DNA from: Rhodococcus sp. 06-462-5
GTDB taxonomy: Bacteria > Actinomycetota > Actinomycetes > Mycobacteriales > Mycobacteriaceae
DNA length: 64,000 nucleotides
Assembly (NCBI RefSeq): GCF_002258315.1
Contig: NZ_NOYD01000029.1
Coordinates: forward strand, 51,844-115,843
Reading direction: 5' to 3'
Part shown: positions 53,163 through 62,155 of the stretch, piece by piece
Layout: each line of letters opens with the position of its first letter
Numbering within the stretch: the first letter of the stretch is position 1
Notes under the pieces: model-generated
Told to the model about the DNA's origin: nothing
The model's input: only the letters and a program-made list of their open reading frames with translations
Database searches by the model: none
Made by a program: the position numbers and the translations under genes

Positions 53163-54271
53163 TGAGGCGCAGAGCGGTGAAGGTCGCTGTGGCGGCGGCT
53201 GTGGTGGTCACTCTCGTCGGTTCGGTTGCGTCGGCGACCTCGGTGATCGATTCCGGTGCCGGCACCTCGTCGGTGTGCGCCGAGTTCACCGATACGGTGG
53301 GGTTGTACGAGGGAAATTCGGTCATGATGCTGGGTGTTGTCGTCGGAACGGTGACGCACATCGAGAACACCGACGCCTCCGTGATGGTCACGATGGATGT
53401 CGACGACAGCCTCCAGCTGCCTGCCGAGGTCGGTGCAGTGACACTGTCGAGTTCCATCGTCACCGATCGGCACGTCGAATTCACCGAGCCGTACACCGGC
53501 GGGTCCCCATTCGATCGCGCGCAGTGCATTCCGTTGGAACGCACCAGAACTCCGCTGGGAATCAGCGATACTCTCAACGCAGTGTCGGGCCTGACTGCGG
53601 ACCTGCTCGGTCCGGCCGATGCCGACGGCAAGCACGAGGAAGTTCTCGGCGACACACTTCGTGCGGTCGACGGTTCGCTCCGCGGATCCGGTGCGCAGCT
53701 CAACCAGAGCCTCCAGCAGCTGGCGCAGCTGGTCGGCGATCCAGCCGACCGAGACACCACCGTGCGGCGGCTGATCGACAATCTCGACGGTCTCATCGAC
53801 ACCTTCGTGGTGAGCTGGCCCGAGGTGGCGAAGCTACTGGACAACCTGAAGCGGGGAATGATCACGCTGTCGGAGTTCACCCAGTCGTTCGGGACCACGG
53901 TCGCTCTGACCACCGAGTTCATTCCGCCACTGGCGCGCAACGTCGCGAAATACGACGACAAGGTCTATGGATTTCTCGACCAGGCGGCCCCTGTGGTCGA
54001 TGTTCTGCTCGGGCGAGTGGGCGATATCAAGGACATTCTGGAGCAGGTGCCGACCGTAGGGCAGAACTTGATGACGATGTACGACAACGATTCCAGGAGC
54101 GGGCGCGTGATCTATCACCCGCCGCAATTCGAGATCGACACCAACTCGCCGAACGAGGTCTGCGCTCTGCTCAACAAGTACCGTCCGACGTGTTCGGCCG
54201 ATCAGCAACGAGGTGACGTGATCGACGTCGGTCTCGTGCAGCTGGTGCTGGGTTCGGCAGGATGGCGATGA
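53162..54271 (+). CDS. mceD: MCE family protein D
   Basis: The protein has 369 residues from ATG 53162 (TGATG junction with mceC); a GTG six bases earlier is possible. The signal-like N-terminus RRRAVKVAVAAAVVVTLVGSV precedes the MlaD domain (VGLYEGNSVMMLGVVVGTV). Cys residues occur at ~38 and near the end (EVCALLNKYRPTC). Part of the Mce tube. It overlaps mceE by ten bases. Confidence 0.9.
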   Translation: MRRRAVKVAVAAAVVVTLVGSVASATSVIDSGAGTSSVCAEFTDTVGLYEGNSVMMLGVVVGTVTHIENTDASVMVTMDVDDSLQLPAEVGAVTLSSSIVTDRHVEFTEPYTGGSPFDRAQCIPLERTRTPLGISDTLNAVSGLTADLLGPADADGKHEEVLGDTLRAVDGSLRGSGAQLNQSLQQLAQLVGDPADRDTTVRRLIDNLDGLIDTFVVSWPEVAKLLDNLKRGMITLSEFTQSFGTTVALTTEFIPPLARNVAKYDDKVYGFLDQAAPVVDVLLGRVGDIKDILEQVPTVGQNLMTMYDNDSRSGRVIYHPPQFEIDTNSPNEVCALLNKYRPTCSADQQRGDVIDVGLVQLVLGSAGWR

Positions 54272-55287
54272 GGCGCACGATCATCGGGCTGTTCTGTGTT
54301 GTCGCCTTGTCGGCATGCAGCGTCGACCCAGCAGACCTCCCGATTCCGGGAAGTTACGTGTCCGGGGACAAGTACTCGCTGAGAATCGAATTCGCGAGCG
54401 TGCTCAACCTCCCCGAGAAGGCGAAAGTCATCGTCGAGGGCGTCGACGCGGGTGTTCTCGACACCGTCGAGTTGGTGGGTTCCACCGCAGTGGCGACGGT
54501 CGATCTGTCGGCCGACGTTCAGCTACCCACCGATACCGTCGCCGAGCTTCGACAGTCGTCGATCCTGGGTGAGATCTACATTTCGCTGCAACCGCCGTCC
54601 GACACCGACGCGAGCTCGAGCGGGCCATATCTTCGGGACGGCGACGTCATTCCGGTGGAGCGGACGGTCCCGGCAGACAACGTCGAGGACGTGTTGCGAG
54701 GATTGTCGAATCTCGTGACCGGCGGTCGCTACGTGCAACTGCAAGAGGCGGTGAACAACGTCAATGCCGCCGTTCCGCCCGATCCGGCCGAGGTCGACAA
54801 GATCAATCTGGCCGCTCGGACCGCACTGACCGACATCGGCGACAACACCGGCGAGATCGATCGCATTCTTGCTGCGGCAGAGGGCATCTCGAATACCGTC
54901 GTGACGCAGCGCGACGGCCTCGAACGCGTTCTCGAACTGGGCCCGAGACGATCGGACGGGTTGTCCGAGGTTCTGTTCAGCGTCGTGCACATGATCTTCA
55001 TGCTGGGGTACATGTCGCAGAACGTCGGTGACGTTCTCGCCGGCCCGTATCCGGAACTCAGAGGTGCCATCGACATCATCGCGCCGGCATTGATCACGAT
55101 CTCGAATGCCGACACCACGGTGCCCATGAACGTGGAGAAAGCGAACACCCTCTTGCGAGAGCGCCTGATTCCGTACTTCGAGTCCACACCCAACATCGCG
55201 GTGCGGTCGGTGTCGACCGATCAGGGGGCCGGAGCACTGGCCGACGAGATGATCGGGATCCTGCGCGGCATCGGCATCGTCCGATGA
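54262..55287 (+). CDS. mceE: MCE family lipoprotein E
   Basis: The protein has 341 residues. MceE subunits are lipoproteins, and here the lipobox ALSAC (Cys ~19) follows the short signal RRTIIGLFCVVALSA. The MlaD domain contains LNLPEKAKVIVEGVDAGVLDTVE. Long helices follow. The two possible ATGs (54262, 54268) are both in frame and differ by two residues. Confidence 0.9.
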   Translation: MAMRRTIIGLFCVVALSACSVDPADLPIPGSYVSGDKYSLRIEFASVLNLPEKAKVIVEGVDAGVLDTVELVGSTAVATVDLSADVQLPTDTVAELRQSSILGEIYISLQPPSDTDASSSGPYLRDGDVIPVERTVPADNVEDVLRGLSNLVTGGRYVQLQEAVNNVNAAVPPDPAEVDKINLAARTALTDIGDNTGEIDRILAAAEGISNTVVTQRDGLERVLELGPRRSDGLSEVLFSVVHMIFMLGYMSQNVGDVLAGPYPELRGAIDIIAPALITISNADTTVPMNVEKANTLLRERLIPYFESTPNIAVRSVSTDQGAGALADEMIGILRGIGIVR

Positions 55288-56228
55288 AGCGCGGCACACT
55301 CGTCTCACTCGTGGCCCTGACGGCCATGACCGTTGCGAGCATCGGCTACCTGGTCGTGGGTGTGCTCGACTTGAACCCGACCAGAACGACCGACCACGTC
55401 GTGGTTCACATGGAATCCTCCGGCGGGCTGATGGACACCTCGCAGGTCACCTCGAGGGGAATCCAGGTGGGCCGAGTCGAGGCCATCGCAGTGGTGCCGG
55501 GCGGCCTGGACGTCACACTCGCGCTCGACGCCTCCCACCGCATACCGGCGGACTCCGAGGTCGTCGTCGCGAACCTGTCCGCAGCGGGGGAGCAGTACCT
55601 CGACCTGCGGCCTCGCAGCGCCGGAGGGCCGTACCTCACGGACGGGGATGTCCTCGGTAGCGACCACGTGCTTCCGTCGGTCACCGTCAGCGAGGCCCTC
55701 GGCCTGGGCGATTCCCTTGCCTCGCAACTCGATACGAATGCCCTGAGGGGACTGACCGATACGGCGTCGGCCGCCGTCGAAGGTCGCGGTGCCGATATCG
55801 ATCGTCTGGTGGAGGCATTCCGATTCCTGGCAGCGACGCTGCGGGACAAGAGCGGAGAGATTCGTCGCCTGTACGACAATGCGCAGCAGGGTGGACGCAA
55901 CGCGTACGGATACGGGCCGGTGATGACCGACGCGGCACCGTATGTCGGTGCGACAGGCTCGGGTGTGGCCAACCTGCTCGAGGGCTTCAACGACTACTCG
56001 TACGTAGGCGCGGACGTCTGGGACGATCCGCTCGGGAAGATCGGGCCGAAGATCGACGAGTACCTCACGCCGCTGTCGCCCGATCTCGCGTTGATCGCGA
56101 CGCTTCTGAAGCCGTATACCGCACCCATCAAACCGATGCGGGTCGACGCCGGGTCCATCGTCGACGTACTGCAGACCGTCTTTCCTCCCGGCGGGCCGGC
56201 GAAACTTTCCGTAGAAATTCCGAACTGA
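55284..56228 (+). CDS. mceF: MCE family protein F
   Basis: The protein has 314 residues from ATG 55284 overlapping mceE by four bases. N-terminal anchor LVALTAMTVASIGYLVVGVL, then the MlaD domain (LMDTSQVTSRGIQVGRVEAI) and a shorter C-terminal region with KPYTAPIKPMRVD. It is the last Mce subunit of the canonical A-F series. Confidence 0.9.
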   Translation: MKRGTLVSLVALTAMTVASIGYLVVGVLDLNPTRTTDHVVVHMESSGGLMDTSQVTSRGIQVGRVEAIAVVPGGLDVTLALDASHRIPADSEVVVANLSAAGEQYLDLRPRSAGGPYLTDGDVLGSDHVLPSVTVSEALGLGDSLASQLDTNALRGLTDTASAAVEGRGADIDRLVEAFRFLAATLRDKSGEIRRLYDNAQQGGRNAYGYGPVMTDAAPYVGATGSGVANLLEGFNDYSYVGADVWDDPLGKIGPKIDEYLTPLSPDLALIATLLKPYTAPIKPMRVDAGSIVDVLQTVFPPGGPAKLSVEIPN

Positions 56229-56244
56229 TTGGAGCTACCCCCTC

Positions 56245-56799
56245 ATGGTCGAAGTAGAAGAAACGCGGACCGAGGAAACACCGGTGTCCGCCGAGCCCGC
56301 CCGACGTCGCCGTATTCGGTGGACCGTGGTCGCTGCCGCGGTACCCGGCGTCGCGCTCGCGGTGGTGTTCGGAGTGTTGTGGCGTTCCGCAGCAGGCGAT
56401 CTGGCCGACGAGCGTGCACACGATCAGGATCGACAGATGGCGTTGAACACGGCGACCGAATACACGGCGCGGTCGCTGACCTACGACTATCGCAACCTCG
56501 ACGCGTTCTTCGACGGCGTCGACCAGGGGGCATCGCAGTCCCTGCAGGATAGGTACAGCGGAGTTCGTGAGGCACTCACCGCGATCATGAACGAGTCCCA
56601 GGTGGTCGCCAACGGCGAGGTGCTTTCTGCCGCAATCGATTCCGAATCCGGAGGCGAGTACAAGGTGGCGGTGTTCGCTCAGCAGACCACGCAGAACGTG
56701 CAGCAGCCGGATCCCGGCAAAGTGCCCAACCTCCTGCTCGTGACGGTCACCGAGCAGGACGGTCAGTGGATCGTCAGCGACTACGGTCCCAAGACCTGA
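56245..56799 (+). CDS. Mce-associated membrane protein (Mam-like)
   Basis: The protein has 184 residues. An acidic, then Arg-rich cytoplasmic start (EPARRRRIRW) leads to one transmembrane helix (TVVAAAVPGVALAVVFGVLW) and an extracytoplasmic NTF2-like domain with NTATEYTARSLTYDYRNLDAFFDGV and a C-terminal GQWIVSDYGPKT. This is the Mas/Mam pattern found after mce operons; these proteins stabilise Mce complexes. It is 16 bp after mceF and ends the operon. Confidence 0.88.
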   Translation: MVEVEETRTEETPVSAEPARRRRIRWTVVAAAVPGVALAVVFGVLWRSAAGDLADERAHDQDRQMALNTATEYTARSLTYDYRNLDAFFDGVDQGASQSLQDRYSGVREALTAIMNESQVVANGEVLSAAIDSESGGEYKVAVFAQQTTQNVQQPDPGKVPNLLLVTVTEQDGQWIVSDYGPKT

Positions 56800-56812
56800 C
56801 CCCACGGTCAGG
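56795..56812. terminator. Short hairpin between the mce operon and the methyltransferase gene
   Basis: CCTGACC (56795-56801), CCAC and GGTCAGG (56806-56812) form a perfect 7-bp stem that contains both convergent stop codons. It probably acts on both strands. Confidence 0.55.
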
Positions 56813-57917
56813 AGGCGTTGGTAGCGCTGACGAACTGGGCCAGTCGGCGCACCTCCTGCTCGATTTCGGTCATCCCGCATGCCTCGAAGATCGAGGTGAA
56901 CTGCTCCTTGTCGAACATGCGGACTCCGATACGCCCCGACACTGCTCCCACGACCGACCTCACCGGCGCGGTGTTGCGGCCGTAACTGGTCATGATCGCG
57001 ATTCGACCACCCGGCCGAAGCACTCGGACGAGTTCGTCGACCACGGTCAGCGGGTTCGGCATCAGGTACAGAGCGGCGAAGCAGCACACGGCGTCGAATG
57101 TGTTGTCGGCAAACGGTAGTGACTGCGCATCACCGCGCATGTAGGCGGCGTGGGGGCCGCGGTTGTCTCGGACGGCACGCCTGATCATCTGCTCGGAGAT
57201 GTCGAACCCGATGGCTACACCGTCTCCGCTCAGGTGGTCGGAAAGGTACTTGGTGAAGTTTCCCGGTCCCGATGCCACATCCAGCACACGCATGTCCCCG
57301 GACAGTCGTAGGTCGTCGACGGCCTTGTCGCGTTCGGCGGACATCGAGATGCCGCCTACTCCCATCATGGCGACACCGGCAGGACGCCAGAGCTTTTCGT
57401 AGATCGAGGCCACCAGAGGGTTGTTCATGGCTCGACTCGCAGCCGTCGGTGACGGGGCAGGAGTACCGCCCAGCAGCTCCACATAGCCGTCGGTGGTGAC
57501 CGCAGCCGTACGAAACTCGGGTTCGAGCAGCTCTGCGGCGCGCTGGAGGGCCTGGTCCTCGGGGGAAGGCGCGACAACGTCGCCGGACTCGCTGCCCGAG
57601 TCTTCCTCGGGTACGAGCGGATACGGCGGCATCCCGGTGCCTTGCAGGCGGTATCGGCCCCAGAAGTCCACGTCGCTCACCAGGACTGGCACATCACCGC
57701 TGTCAGTACTCAGCCTGCCCTCGCGGCGGCTGCCGGCAGCCGCCATGAAACCCTGCAGTGCCTCGTGTGGCCGGACGCGGCCGTACCAGCGGAAGATGCC
57801 GTCGATGGGTTGGGAGTGTCCGCGCAGATCTACCTGCACCTCGAACTCGGCAGGAGGGGCCTCGAAAGTCAGAGTTGCCGGTCCGCGGAAATCGGGCTTA
57901 CCGGATAGATCACTCAC
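56808..57917 (-). CDS. DUF4873-methyltransferase fusion protein
   Basis: The protein has 369 residues from GTG 57917 (AGGAG seven bases before). Residues ~5-95 match the DUF4873 pattern (GPATLTFEAPPAEFEVQVDL, IDGIFRWYGRV, SDVDFWGRYRLQGTG) often fused to flavin monooxygenases. Residues ~165-369 are a class I SAM methyltransferase: VLDVASGPGNFTKYLSD (motif I), GFDISEQMIRRA, DNTFDAVCCFAALYLMP and LRPGGRIAIMTSYG. The second half is paralogous to the gene at 63028-63792. Substrate unknown; a lipid or quinone-like molecule made by the neighbouring oxidases is plausible. It is 4 bp downstream of the TetR gene. Confidence 0.82.
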   Translation of the reverse strand: MSDLSGKPDFRGPATLTFEAPPAEFEVQVDLRGHSQPIDGIFRWYGRVRPHEALQGFMAAAGSRREGRLSTDSGDVPVLVSDVDFWGRYRLQGTGMPPYPLVPEEDSGSESGDVVAPSPEDQALQRAAELLEPEFRTAAVTTDGYVELLGGTPAPSPTAASRAMNNPLVASIYEKLWRPAGVAMMGVGGISMSAERDKAVDDLRLSGDMRVLDVASGPGNFTKYLSDHLSGDGVAIGFDISEQMIRRAVRDNRGPHAAYMRGDAQSLPFADNTFDAVCCFAALYLMPNPLTVVDELVRVLRPGGRIAIMTSYGRNTAPVRSVVGAVSGRIGVRMFDKEQFTSIFEACGMTEIEQEVRRLAQFVSATNAS

Positions 57918-57921
57918 AGGT

Positions 57922-58695
57922 TCACTCCTCCTGGTCGCGAACGAACGCGAGATGAATGGGCCGGTCGAACTCGATGCGGGTGCCGAGGAGTGCACTCGAG
58001 GACTCCACGAGCCCTCGCACCACGGCCGCCAGATGCTCGGTGAATGCGTCGATGTTCATAGCGGATTCATGGTCGTCGGAGCTTCCGAGCCACCAGTCCG
58101 TGGCAGTCGCTACTGCGCCGAAGGCCGAGTACGAGATCAACTCCACCGTTGCCCTGTTCACTGCTGGTCCCTGTACGGCGTCGGCCAGAACGCGCGCCAC
58201 GGTGTCGGTTGCAGCACGGGCCGACTCCAAGGCCGGATCCGACGACGACGTCTGCGACTTTCGGCCGACGGTGCGGGCCAGAAAGTGGCCATGGACGAGG
58301 AACCGGAACAGATTGGGATGGTCTGCGACCACTGCCGCGTATCCGGCTGCGCTGTGATCGATGAGTTCGGCCACCGAGTCCGCGAACAGATCCGCCTTGG
58401 TCATGATGCTCGCCAACAGCATTTCCTGAACGTGCTGGACTATCGCAGCATAGAGATCGGACCGGTCGGCGAAATGCCGATACAACTTGGGTTTGGCGGT
58501 GCCTGCAGCCTTGGCGATATCGCCCATGCTGACGCTCGGTCCGTGCGTATCGATGGCGACCAGAGCGGCCGCGACGAACTCTCGTCGCACCGCGAGTCGG
58601 TGCTCACGCCAGCGTTCGGTGCGCGCATCGATCCTCTTGCACTGTGGCTTGCGCCGTCCATCTTCTGGGTTGACACGTCCGGTGACCTGAACCAC
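57922..58695 (-). CDS. TetR/AcrR family transcriptional regulator
   Basis: The protein has 257 residues. After ~30 basic residues comes the TetR HTH (RREFVAAALVAIDTHGPS, then MGDIAKAAGTAKPKLYRHFADRSDLYAAI), followed by a large helical ligand domain. It is the first gene of a unit with the DUF4873-methyltransferase and is divergent from the oxygenase operon, so it probably represses both. A small palindrome in the 96-bp spacer is a candidate operator. Confidence 0.88.
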   Translation of the reverse strand: MVQVTGRVNPEDGRRKPQCKRIDARTERWREHRLAVRREFVAAALVAIDTHGPSVSMGDIAKAAGTAKPKLYRHFADRSDLYAAIVQHVQEMLLASIMTKADLFADSVAELIDHSAAGYAAVVADHPNLFRFLVHGHFLARTVGRKSQTSSSDPALESARAATDTVARVLADAVQGPAVNRATVELISYSAFGAVATATDWWLGSSDDHESAMNIDAFTEHLAAVVRGLVESSSALLGTRIEFDRPIHLAFVRDQEE

Positions 58696-58714
58696 ACTTT
58701 GTCACATTACCTAC

Positions 58715-58725
58715 TACCGCCGGTA
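58715..58725. promoter_or_regulatory. Small palindrome in the TetR/oxygenase spacer
   Basis: TACCG-C-CGGTA lies 20-30 bp before the TetR start and about 70 bp before the oxygenase start. Another TACCG follows at 58731. It is a weak operator candidate because the arms are only five bases. Confidence 0.3.
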
Positions 58726-58791
58726 CTGGCTACCGTGAGTTTCGGGTAGACGAAGTCTCGGGGGAGTCGTCGATCGCGAGGGGGATCGGTT

Positions 58792-59784
58792 GTGAAGCGT
58801 GCAGTTGTCGGTGAACGAAACATTGATGTGGGGACGTCGAGGCGCGCTGCGCTGGTGACCGAGGACCTGTCGGCTACGCGGGCGCGGGCGGTCGGCCCTC
58901 GCGAGAAGACTGCCCGGCGGCTGCTGAAGTCGACGGCCGACAAGTTCTACGACGGCGAGGTCGACATCGATTGGGACGCTCCGGTGGTCGACGGCATGCG
59001 GTGGATGCCCGAGCATCGAGTGTCACTCTATCGAACCAAGTTGTGGGACAAGCTGTCCGAAGAGCAGCGCCGCGAACTGGGTCGACACGAGATCGTCAGC
59101 ATTCTCTCGTTCGGCATCTATGCCGAGGGTTTCCTCAGTGCGAACTTGCTTCGGGTGTTCGGGAGGGGCACGTTCTCCGATCATTCGATGTACTCGATAG
59201 CCGAGGTGGGCGAGGAATCGCGCCACTCCATCATGTTCGGAAAGTTGATCGAGAAGGCGGGCCTGAAGCCCTACCTCCTGCCCAAAGTGGGTCTCGTCCT
59301 CGCAAGGATCGGTCAGTTTCTCCCTCTCGGACCGGCCACGTACGGCGGGACTCTGCTCATCGAGGAGGTGCTCGATCGGGCGCAGCGAGAAGCGCAGAAC
59401 GATCCCGAAATGCAGCCGCACCTGCGCCAGATGATGCGCATCCACGTGATCGAAGAATCGCGTCACATCACCTACGCCCGTGAAGAAATGGTGCGCGCGA
59501 TGCAATCGACCAATCGGGTGAATCGTGCGGTCCACCGCGTCATCCTTGCCACGATCGCCAACTTCACGTACATCGCACTCATCAATCCGCGCGTGTACAG
59601 ATCCGTCGGCATCAACCCCATTCGCGGAATCGTCACCGCAATGGCGAGTCCCACCTACAAGACCAACATGCAGTTCTTCTCCGAGCCCATGATTCGGTTC
59701 TTCGCCGACGCCGGTATGTGCGACGGTTTCGTGACCCGTCGCCTGTGGAAGATGACCCGCGCCATGCCGGACGATCTCGCATGA
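58792..59784 (+). CDS. AurF-type diiron oxygenase
   Basis: The protein has 330 residues from GTG 58792. All seven expected iron ligands of the AurF (p-aminobenzoate N-oxygenase) fold are recognisable: E100, E142 and H145 in EESRH, E191 in LLIEEVLD, and H218, E222 and H225 in HVIEESRH. By family it activates O2 to oxidise an amine or a C-H bond. There is no signal peptide; the helix VHRVILATIANFTYIALI may be membrane-touching. It is the first gene of a four-gene operon with ATGA overlaps. Confidence 0.85.
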   Translation: MKRAVVGERNIDVGTSRRAALVTEDLSATRARAVGPREKTARRLLKSTADKFYDGEVDIDWDAPVVDGMRWMPEHRVSLYRTKLWDKLSEEQRRELGRHEIVSILSFGIYAEGFLSANLLRVFGRGTFSDHSMYSIAEVGEESRHSIMFGKLIEKAGLKPYLLPKVGLVLARIGQFLPLGPATYGGTLLIEEVLDRAQREAQNDPEMQPHLRQMMRIHVIEESRHITYAREEMVRAMQSTNRVNRAVHRVILATIANFTYIALINPRVYRSVGINPIRGIVTAMASPTYKTNMQFFSEPMIRFFADAGMCDGFVTRRLWKMTRAMPDDLA

Positions 59785-60644
59785 GCCGACGCTCGTCGGC
59801 GGTCCAGTACGATCCGCATGTCGACATCGACTGGGAATCACCCTGGCAAAGTGAGGCGTCGGCGTTGCCGCGAGACTCGGTGACGTTGTACGGGACCCGC
59901 CTGTGGGGCAGGTTGGCCGAGCAGGATCGGCGTACCTTGGCTCTGCACGAGGCAGTGAGCAGATGGAGCACGGTGTCGTATCTGTCGGCCATGCTGATCG
60001 GTAACCAGCTCAGGCGGGCGGCGGAAGAAGGGCTCAACAGCCCGGCGTCCCGCAATGCTCTGGCAGAGGTTGCGGGTAGTTCGCGGACCACCATCACCTT
60101 CGGACGGCTCGTTCGGGCCGCGGAAGTTCCGCCGTACAGGCTCCCCAAGGGCACGACGACGGCAGTCAAATTTCTGGGTTTCCTGCCCCTCGGTGTTGCA
60201 TCGCATGCGTCGACCCTCCTGGTCGAGGAGACCTTCGCCCGGTCGATGCAGGGCGCGGTGACAGAACCAGGAATCGAGCCCCATGTTCGGCAGGCGGTGA
60301 AGATCCATCGACTCGAGAGCGCCGACCGCTTCGCCTTCGCCCGATCGGAAGTGGTGGCCGCGCAGGAGAAGTCGAACAGACTGACCCGCGCACTCAACCG
60401 GTTGCTCCTCGCTGTACTCGCCAACGTGATTCTTCGTCTCGGTGTCTCGTTCCAGGTCTATCGATCCATCGGTATGTCCCCGGTTCGGGGCGTGCTCACC
60501 TCGCGCCGTCGACGGGCAGCGATCAGGCGCCGGGACGCATCGAACACCGTCGCCTTCCTGGATTCGGTCGGGTTGCTCGAGGGCACGGTCACTGCGGCGC
60601 TGTGGAGAATGACCGGCGTCGTGCCCTCGGAGGGTCGGCGATGA
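59781..60644 (+). CDS. Degenerate AurF-like paralog (probable pseudoenzyme)
   Basis: The protein has 287 residues from ATG 59781 overlapping the oxygenase stop. It aligns with the preceding protein along its length (DPHVDIDWESPW, RDSVTLYGTRLW, LPLG, QVYRSIGMSPVRGV), but of the seven metal ligands only three remain (E57, E149, H176). The EESRH block is GSSRT and the second ESRH reads SADR, so E142, H145, E222 and H225 are replaced. It cannot bind a normal diiron centre. It may be a structural partner of the active oxygenase, like inactive subunits of other two-component oxidases. Confidence 0.75.
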   Translation: MSRRSSAVQYDPHVDIDWESPWQSEASALPRDSVTLYGTRLWGRLAEQDRRTLALHEAVSRWSTVSYLSAMLIGNQLRRAAEEGLNSPASRNALAEVAGSSRTTITFGRLVRAAEVPPYRLPKGTTTAVKFLGFLPLGVASHASTLLVEETFARSMQGAVTEPGIEPHVRQAVKIHRLESADRFAFARSEVVAAQEKSNRLTRALNRLLLAVLANVILRLGVSFQVYRSIGMSPVRGVLTSRRRRAAIRRRDASNTVAFLDSVGLLEGTVTAALWRMTGVVPSEGRR

Positions 60645-62155
60645 CCGTTCATCACACCGGGGTTCTGGTCATCGGCAGTGGCTTCTCCGGGTTGGGGATG
60701 GCGATCTCGCTCCGCACCCGCGGTCGCGACGACTTCCTCGTTCTGGAGAAGGCGCAGTCCGTCGGTGGCACCTGGCGAGACAACACCTACCCGGGCTGCG
60801 CGTGCGACGTCCCCTCGCACATGTATTCGTACTCGTTCGAGCCCAACCCCGAGTGGTCGCAGATGTGGTCTGCCCAGCCGGAAATTCTGAGCTACCTGCA
60901 ACGCCTCTCGGTCAAATACCGCCTGGACGACAACATTCGGTTCGGGGTCGAGTGCGACGGTGGCTACTGGAACGAGAGCGAACACCGATGGCACATCACC
61001 ACGACGAACGGTGACGAATACGTCGCCCAGTTCATCGTCTCCGGCATCGGAGCGCTGCACGTTCCCAACACTCCGAAGCTCGCAGGCGTCGAGTCGTTCA
61101 CGGGTGCGGCCTTTCACTCGGCGCGATGGGATCACCAGGTGGATCTGACCGACAAGAAGGTCGCAGTCATCGGAACCGGAGCGAGCGCTGTGCAGTTCGT
61201 TCCACAGATCGCCGAGACGGTCGGCGAACTGCACCTGTATCAACGATCTCCCGCGTGGGTGCTCCCGCGGCGGAATTTCGCCATCCCGACTGCTCTCCGA
61301 CGCCTCTTTCGTCAATCGGCAGTGGCACGCAAGGTGTTCAGAAATTCTATCTACTGGTCTGCGGAGTCTCTGGCGATAGGCCTCAACGGACATTCCAATC
61401 TCCTGCGTCCGGTCGAGGCAGCTGCACGTAGGTTCATCGAGCGGGAGGTAGAAGATCCCGAGCTCCGCAAGAAATTGACCCCGAACTATCGCATCGGGTG
61501 CAAGCGACTGCTCGGATCCAATACCTACTACCGGGCGTTGACTCGACCCGACGCGGACGTGGTCACCGACCCGATCGCGGAGGTGCGCGAACGGTCGATC
61601 GTCACCGCAGACGGGACCGAGCGCGAGGTGGACGTCATCATCTACGCCACCGGCTTCCACGTCACCGACGGGTTCGACGGTCTGAACGTGGCCGGTATCG
61701 GTGGGCGAAAGTTGGTGCAGCACTGGCAAGAACACGGAATCGAGACCCACTTGGGGATCGTGGCCGCGGGATATCCCAATGCGTTCTTCCTGCTCGGTCC
61801 CAACACCGGGCTCGGGCACAATTCCGTGGTGTTCATGATCGAGCAACAGATCGCGTACGCGCTACGAGCGATCGAATTCGTCGAGGCGGGGGCTGCCGAC
61901 GCACTGACGGTTCGTCGACAGACGCAGGATGAATTCACGGCCGAGATCCAGGCGAAGCTGAACAAGGGCGTGTGGAGCACCGGCGGATGTACCAGTTGGT
62001 ACCTCGATTCGCACGGTGCCAACCGGACGGTGTGGCCCGGATTCACCTGGCAATACTGGCTTCGCACAAGGAAGTTCGACCCGGCACAGTACGAATTTCT
62101 GCTCCCGACCGGAGCCGGAACCGACAGCGAGAACGTGGAAGAAGTGCGTATATGA
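60641..62155 (+). CDS. Flavin-containing monooxygenase (Baeyer-Villiger type)
   Basis: The protein has 504 residues from ATG 60641 (ATGA overlap). FAD motif VLVIGSGFSGLGMAISL, the WRDNTYPGCACDVPSH segment typical of Baeyer-Villiger/cyclohexanone monooxygenases, NADPH motif VAVIGTGASAVQFVPQIAE and ATGFHVTDGF near 350. It would insert oxygen into a ketone or hydroxylate an amine. The fingerprint FxGxxxHxxxW(D) is seen in SFTGAAFHSARWDH. The substrate presumably comes from the oxygenase or the SDR in this operon. Confidence 0.88.
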   Translation: MTVHHTGVLVIGSGFSGLGMAISLRTRGRDDFLVLEKAQSVGGTWRDNTYPGCACDVPSHMYSYSFEPNPEWSQMWSAQPEILSYLQRLSVKYRLDDNIRFGVECDGGYWNESEHRWHITTTNGDEYVAQFIVSGIGALHVPNTPKLAGVESFTGAAFHSARWDHQVDLTDKKVAVIGTGASAVQFVPQIAETVGELHLYQRSPAWVLPRRNFAIPTALRRLFRQSAVARKVFRNSIYWSAESLAIGLNGHSNLLRPVEAAARRFIEREVEDPELRKKLTPNYRIGCKRLLGSNTYYRALTRPDADVVTDPIAEVRERSIVTADGTEREVDVIIYATGFHVTDGFDGLNVAGIGGRKLVQHWQEHGIETHLGIVAAGYPNAFFLLGPNTGLGHNSVVFMIEQQIAYALRAIEFVEAGAADALTVRRQTQDEFTAEIQAKLNKGVWSTGGCTSWYLDSHGANRTVWPGFTWQYWLRTRKFDPAQYEFLLPTGAGTDSENVEEVRI

